Source: CAJBIL01 sp044359525 (GTDB taxonomy: Bacteria > Pseudomonadota > Gammaproteobacteria > Burkholderiales > Rhodocyclaceae). Taken from it: a stretch of DNA of 33,027 bases. Below the pieces are notes generated by a model. The model was not told where the DNA came from and made no database searches. It worked only from the letters and a program-made list of their open reading frames with translations. Positions 32,301 through 33,027 of the stretch are shown here, piece after piece (within the stretch, counting starts at the first letter, position 1; the number at the start of each line of letters is the position of its first letter). The position numbers and the translations under genes were made by a program. Location of the stretch: assembly GCA_044359525.1 (NCBI GenBank), contig JBIKLY010000029.1, positions 1-33,027 of the forward strand, in the 5' to 3' direction.

Positions 32301-33027
32301 TCGTAGCAAGGACGGTGTCCGTCGTATCGATGTCGCTGATACTCAGGGTCCCAGATGTGCTCAGTATGAGATTCGTTTCTGCCAGCGCCGACACGGCGCT
32401 GTCGCCCGCACCAACCGTGATATTGGGCGCATCGTTACTGCCGGTCACCGTGACGGTCAGGGTGCTTGTGCTGACCGCCCCCTGAGTATCGGTAATCGTG
32501 TAAGTGAAGGCGTCGGTCACCTTCTGACCAAGCGCCAGTGCCTGAACGCCTGGTTTCGTATTGTCCAGCTTGTAGGTATAGCCCCCGTCAGCGGCGATGG
32601 TCAGCGTGCCATAGGTTCCGGCCACACCGGTAGCAACACTGCCGGTAGCAGAAGCAGGCGTACCGGCGGCGACCCCGGTAACCGTCAGCGTATCGCCAAA
32701 ATCAGCGTCGGCGTCGTTCGTCAAAACATTGCCGCCGACAATCGTCGTGGCGACGTTGCTGTCGTTGTAACCAGTCTGGTCGGCCGCATCCTCGGTGACC
32801 GCTGCAATGTCGACAAAAGCTACCGGCGAATCGTTGGTGCCGGTAATGGTGACGGTGATGGTCTGGTCGACGTAGGCGCCAAAGTCGTCGGTAACGCGGG
32901 CGGTATAGGTCTGGGTGACGCTCTGACCTTCTTTGAGCGCTTGCGTGGCTGGCAGACTGTTGTTGAGGGTGTAGGTCCACTGCCCTGTTGAGGGATTGAG
33001 CAGCATGCTGCCGTAGGTGGTGCTCGG
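26362..33027 (-). CDS. Giant type I-secreted RTX adhesin, LapA-like (5' end outside window)
   Basis: The frame is open to the right edge, so at least 2221 C-terminal residues are present and the N-terminus is missing; the Met codon at 33006 is internal. Order from the edge: about three VCBS repeats (GTNDSPVAF, NVLTNDADADFGD, NVLTNDTIDPDFGE), then roughly a dozen T1SS-143-type modules of about 100-170 residues. The modules are marked by an early EDSx or EDTx, a D-x-DGSE motif (DLDGSE, DTDGSE, DADGSE, DSDGSE, DVDGSE), and a closing V-x-PV-x-D. Near the end are two calcium-binding RTX nonamers (LIGGAGNDTLTGGLGAD, about 26715-26800), then VDRITDFNTVANGDKLDLRD and an uncleaved type I secretion signal of the VC_A0849 subclass. 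It is the probable substrate of the nearby TolC-like channel and of LapG control. Confidence 0.93.
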   Translation of the reverse strand, partial: PSTTYGSMLLNPSTGQWTYTLNNSLPATQALKEGQSVTQTYTARVTDDFGAYVDQTITVTITGTNDSPVAFVDIAAVTEDAADQTGYNDSNVATTIVGGNVLTNDADADFGDTLTVTGVAAGTPASATGSVATGVAGTYGTLTIAADGGYTYKLDNTKPGVQALALGQKVTDAFTYTITDTQGAVSTSTLTVTVTGSNDAPNITVGAGDSAVSALAETNLILSTSGTLSISDIDTTDTVLATKVSAVLLDPSSTYTGALPPTATLLAMFSVTGGEPSTTLQSNPNGISWAFNSGANNAFDFLPAGKTLVLSYMVRATDSNGAFDDQPVTITITGTNDGVVINNDVKAIRENANVAARSGNVLTNDTIDPDFGETTTVTSFRLDRNGDGIQDIFTPTVAGTSVTVMSASGGTLGVFVMKSNGDYSFTPQSANYSGAVPVITYTAASSSDSGTATLTINVTPVSDAPTWLPHTGVTTNEDELKALNLKMPTITDNLDQNGAVTGDHAERLGFISLESIDTGAKIYKGDGTTLLFTGANNTMNIVIVDGSGNLDTSVHYTNLSSDASYVGAIKLTQAEFGALTLLPPVNRHNDVDMVLRAISYETDDSGNRSISIPGAPATRNIHVEVLAVTDTVDLKINGSDVSHSATIAEDSALNLTPLLTAAFQDLDGSERRDVIIGNPAGNGTIYVNGITVAAGTFYTILWSATGNTLETSQSGFPPISIKGAANFSGDLNGITVKLSAKDTDTDSTVTTLTQTDTVTLNLHVTPVAGDVKIDPVSTAEDSPVKFLQSVALTDTDGSESLTSIKVNALPLGWVMRDELGVVVAPVAGSYTISGAAISSGAFRNYTVTPAPQSSVDATISLAVTTTDTLGATSVTGVANLTQNITVTAVAERVGSDTNNDGTPDLTMNASFAYTTPGQEDQWFTLNRDGFNFQAPWSNQDADGSEKTFALLTPVLGGGSAIGSQFQYTDGTGLHVLTYTGTPLQIPMGALSTVQFKAAANVAGSFQIEVQALTIDTDPNGGAPVQAISGSATLTSLVIAPVADAVTLAVDAPAVGLEDTAIPLVIRPTSADSSETFIVTVSGIPSGAKVFYGGVELTVAAGSVSIANFSTATLLTLTPPLNSNVDIPLTVSAVSVDTFGAYTSTSVASTLPLLVDVRGVADPVSLVVQSPLQTTESAVDGGSRRIGLSGAITSVAPVDSDGSESVSVVVSGVPAGFRLEGLTFMGGVGTARIWSGTPAEVSSAKLVVSDANFSGTINLTVRAVSTENDGNSLSGATIPLAIQVTPSPEATLATQTNALEDTLTQVNFAIQVQNSDSNETLHSVWINAADLAGKPFALYLGGTLLSSALAVDAGWYKLTAVQAANVFVKGGANGDADGSFAIKYEISDPSNDGTLPATVTQFDGSQTVTVAAVTDATVSTNNYAGGVIATTTTLEVKVTVTQQDDTNASGAKDVDGSERLLYFIIDNVPVGVTVEGGRYIGNTSPGMNNGRWILDTPDLAFNTAALDQPVRFALDGTAVQLSGLNQPITIFAYTQDAGGVERASSTTWTLQTSDTFTDTSGAPGTPAATITKWVPEPLSVSMTEDSPTTLNAVVDAQITGSSPYAVTITGLPAGTIVTGMMQTTIGTQTIWTAQGNGDDASLQALLTGILITPPANWNANQGPFSFTTTLTTYDDGGGRHDASFIATPPVTPVSDPIVLTALDADVIEDSPATITLTLANPADGSSSNVLAGKVYVQIDESAMESVGGSLSFGGSPVTPTAVAGVAGVPDGTYYVLTGVGNNASLELTYQPAANASGVVAYTAYVQGQETGAGNVTTSSVTGSLVVNPVDDGVVITAPPATGFEDQRIPLSIGVSLTDTKEEIASVTLSNVPDGFLVFAGAGSPGSMATNLGGGVWGIALISGAIPAYVALQPPINWSGTLSNLQLGVWSGEAGLDPVLTTVIQSVTVNGIADGISLTPTLSFGAEGQIVALNLNSTMPDQDASETATFSFKGLGEYATFFAGSTALTASYVAGTDTYTLSGLTPAQVSALGVSQQDGHYDVSVTAFTTDSPGTDASLPVSTTLSLDINPIVTSASNDILTGTAGDDRLIGGAGNDTLTGGLGADVFAWKLGDQGLPGTPAVDRITDFNTVANGDKLDLRDLLQGENHASGTGNLGNYLHFEKAGADTIVRVSSSGGFSSGYSAANENQTIVLQGVDLSAGGLTTDQLIIQDLLNKGKLQTD

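Noticed and set aside
26800..33027. Periodic repeats considered as a CRISPR array or tandem DNA repeat
   Set aside because: Periodicity is at protein level (VCBS and T1SS-143 modules) with diverged DNA; there are no short identical repeats with unique spacers.

Overview
The window reads as a chromosomal segment of a Gram-negative betaproteobacterium, most likely Rhodocyclales/Rhodocyclaceae-like. This assignment is an inference from gene content and moderately high GC: a cca / GST / NDUFA9-like / slt / 5-formyl-THF cyclo-ligase neighbourhood, a YqaA-type protein and a Lap-type adhesin system. No rRNA, tRNA, CRISPR array or complete insertion sequence was seen. Coding density is high: no stretch over about 300 bases lacks a gene, and the longest gap, about 220 bases at 2667-2889, holds only leader or promoter DNA.

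Region 1 (1-2666) is a patchwork. It holds a repeat-like motif at the left edge, a secreted protein with two PilJ-type sensor modules, a small unknown protein, a 64-residue YjfB-family 'putative motility protein' with a good sigma-28-like promoter and a strong terminator, an alpha/beta hydrolase, and a glutathione S-transferase cut off after its N-terminal domain.

Region 2 (2890-10364) is a probable plus-strand operon for two-partner (type Vb) secretion: a TpsB transporter, a 1402-residue TpsA exoprotein, a periplasmic FecR-domain protein whose start lies inside the tpsA 3' end, a TPR protein and a DUF2905 membrane protein.

Region 3 (10348-20690) is mostly housekeeping. A minus-strand series slt, NDUFA9-like, GST, cca is divergent from 5-formyltetrahydrofolate cyclo-ligase. 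A second minus-strand series runs ilvA, a DUF4258/YgiT toxin-antitoxin pair, cysK, a 93-bp inverted-repeat element and a MalY/PatB C-S lyase. A YqaA membrane protein lies on the plus strand.

Region 4 (20706-33027) is a c-di-GMP-controlled adhesin locus. A TolC-family outer-membrane channel with an unusual C-terminal NTF2-like domain is followed 2 nt later by an orphan GltI-like binding protein. Divergent from these lie lapG (periplasmic cysteine protease) and lapD (inside-out c-di-GMP receptor). Convergent with lapD is the 3' 6.7 kb of a giant type I-secreted RTX adhesin, whose N-terminus lies beyond the right edge. By analogy with Pseudomonas Lap, high c-di-GMP would let LapD sequester LapG and keep the adhesin on the surface; low c-di-GMP would free LapG to cut it loose. 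The ABC transporter and membrane-fusion genes are not in the window. Two unrelated giant surface-protein export systems therefore sit within 33 kb, separated by core metabolism.
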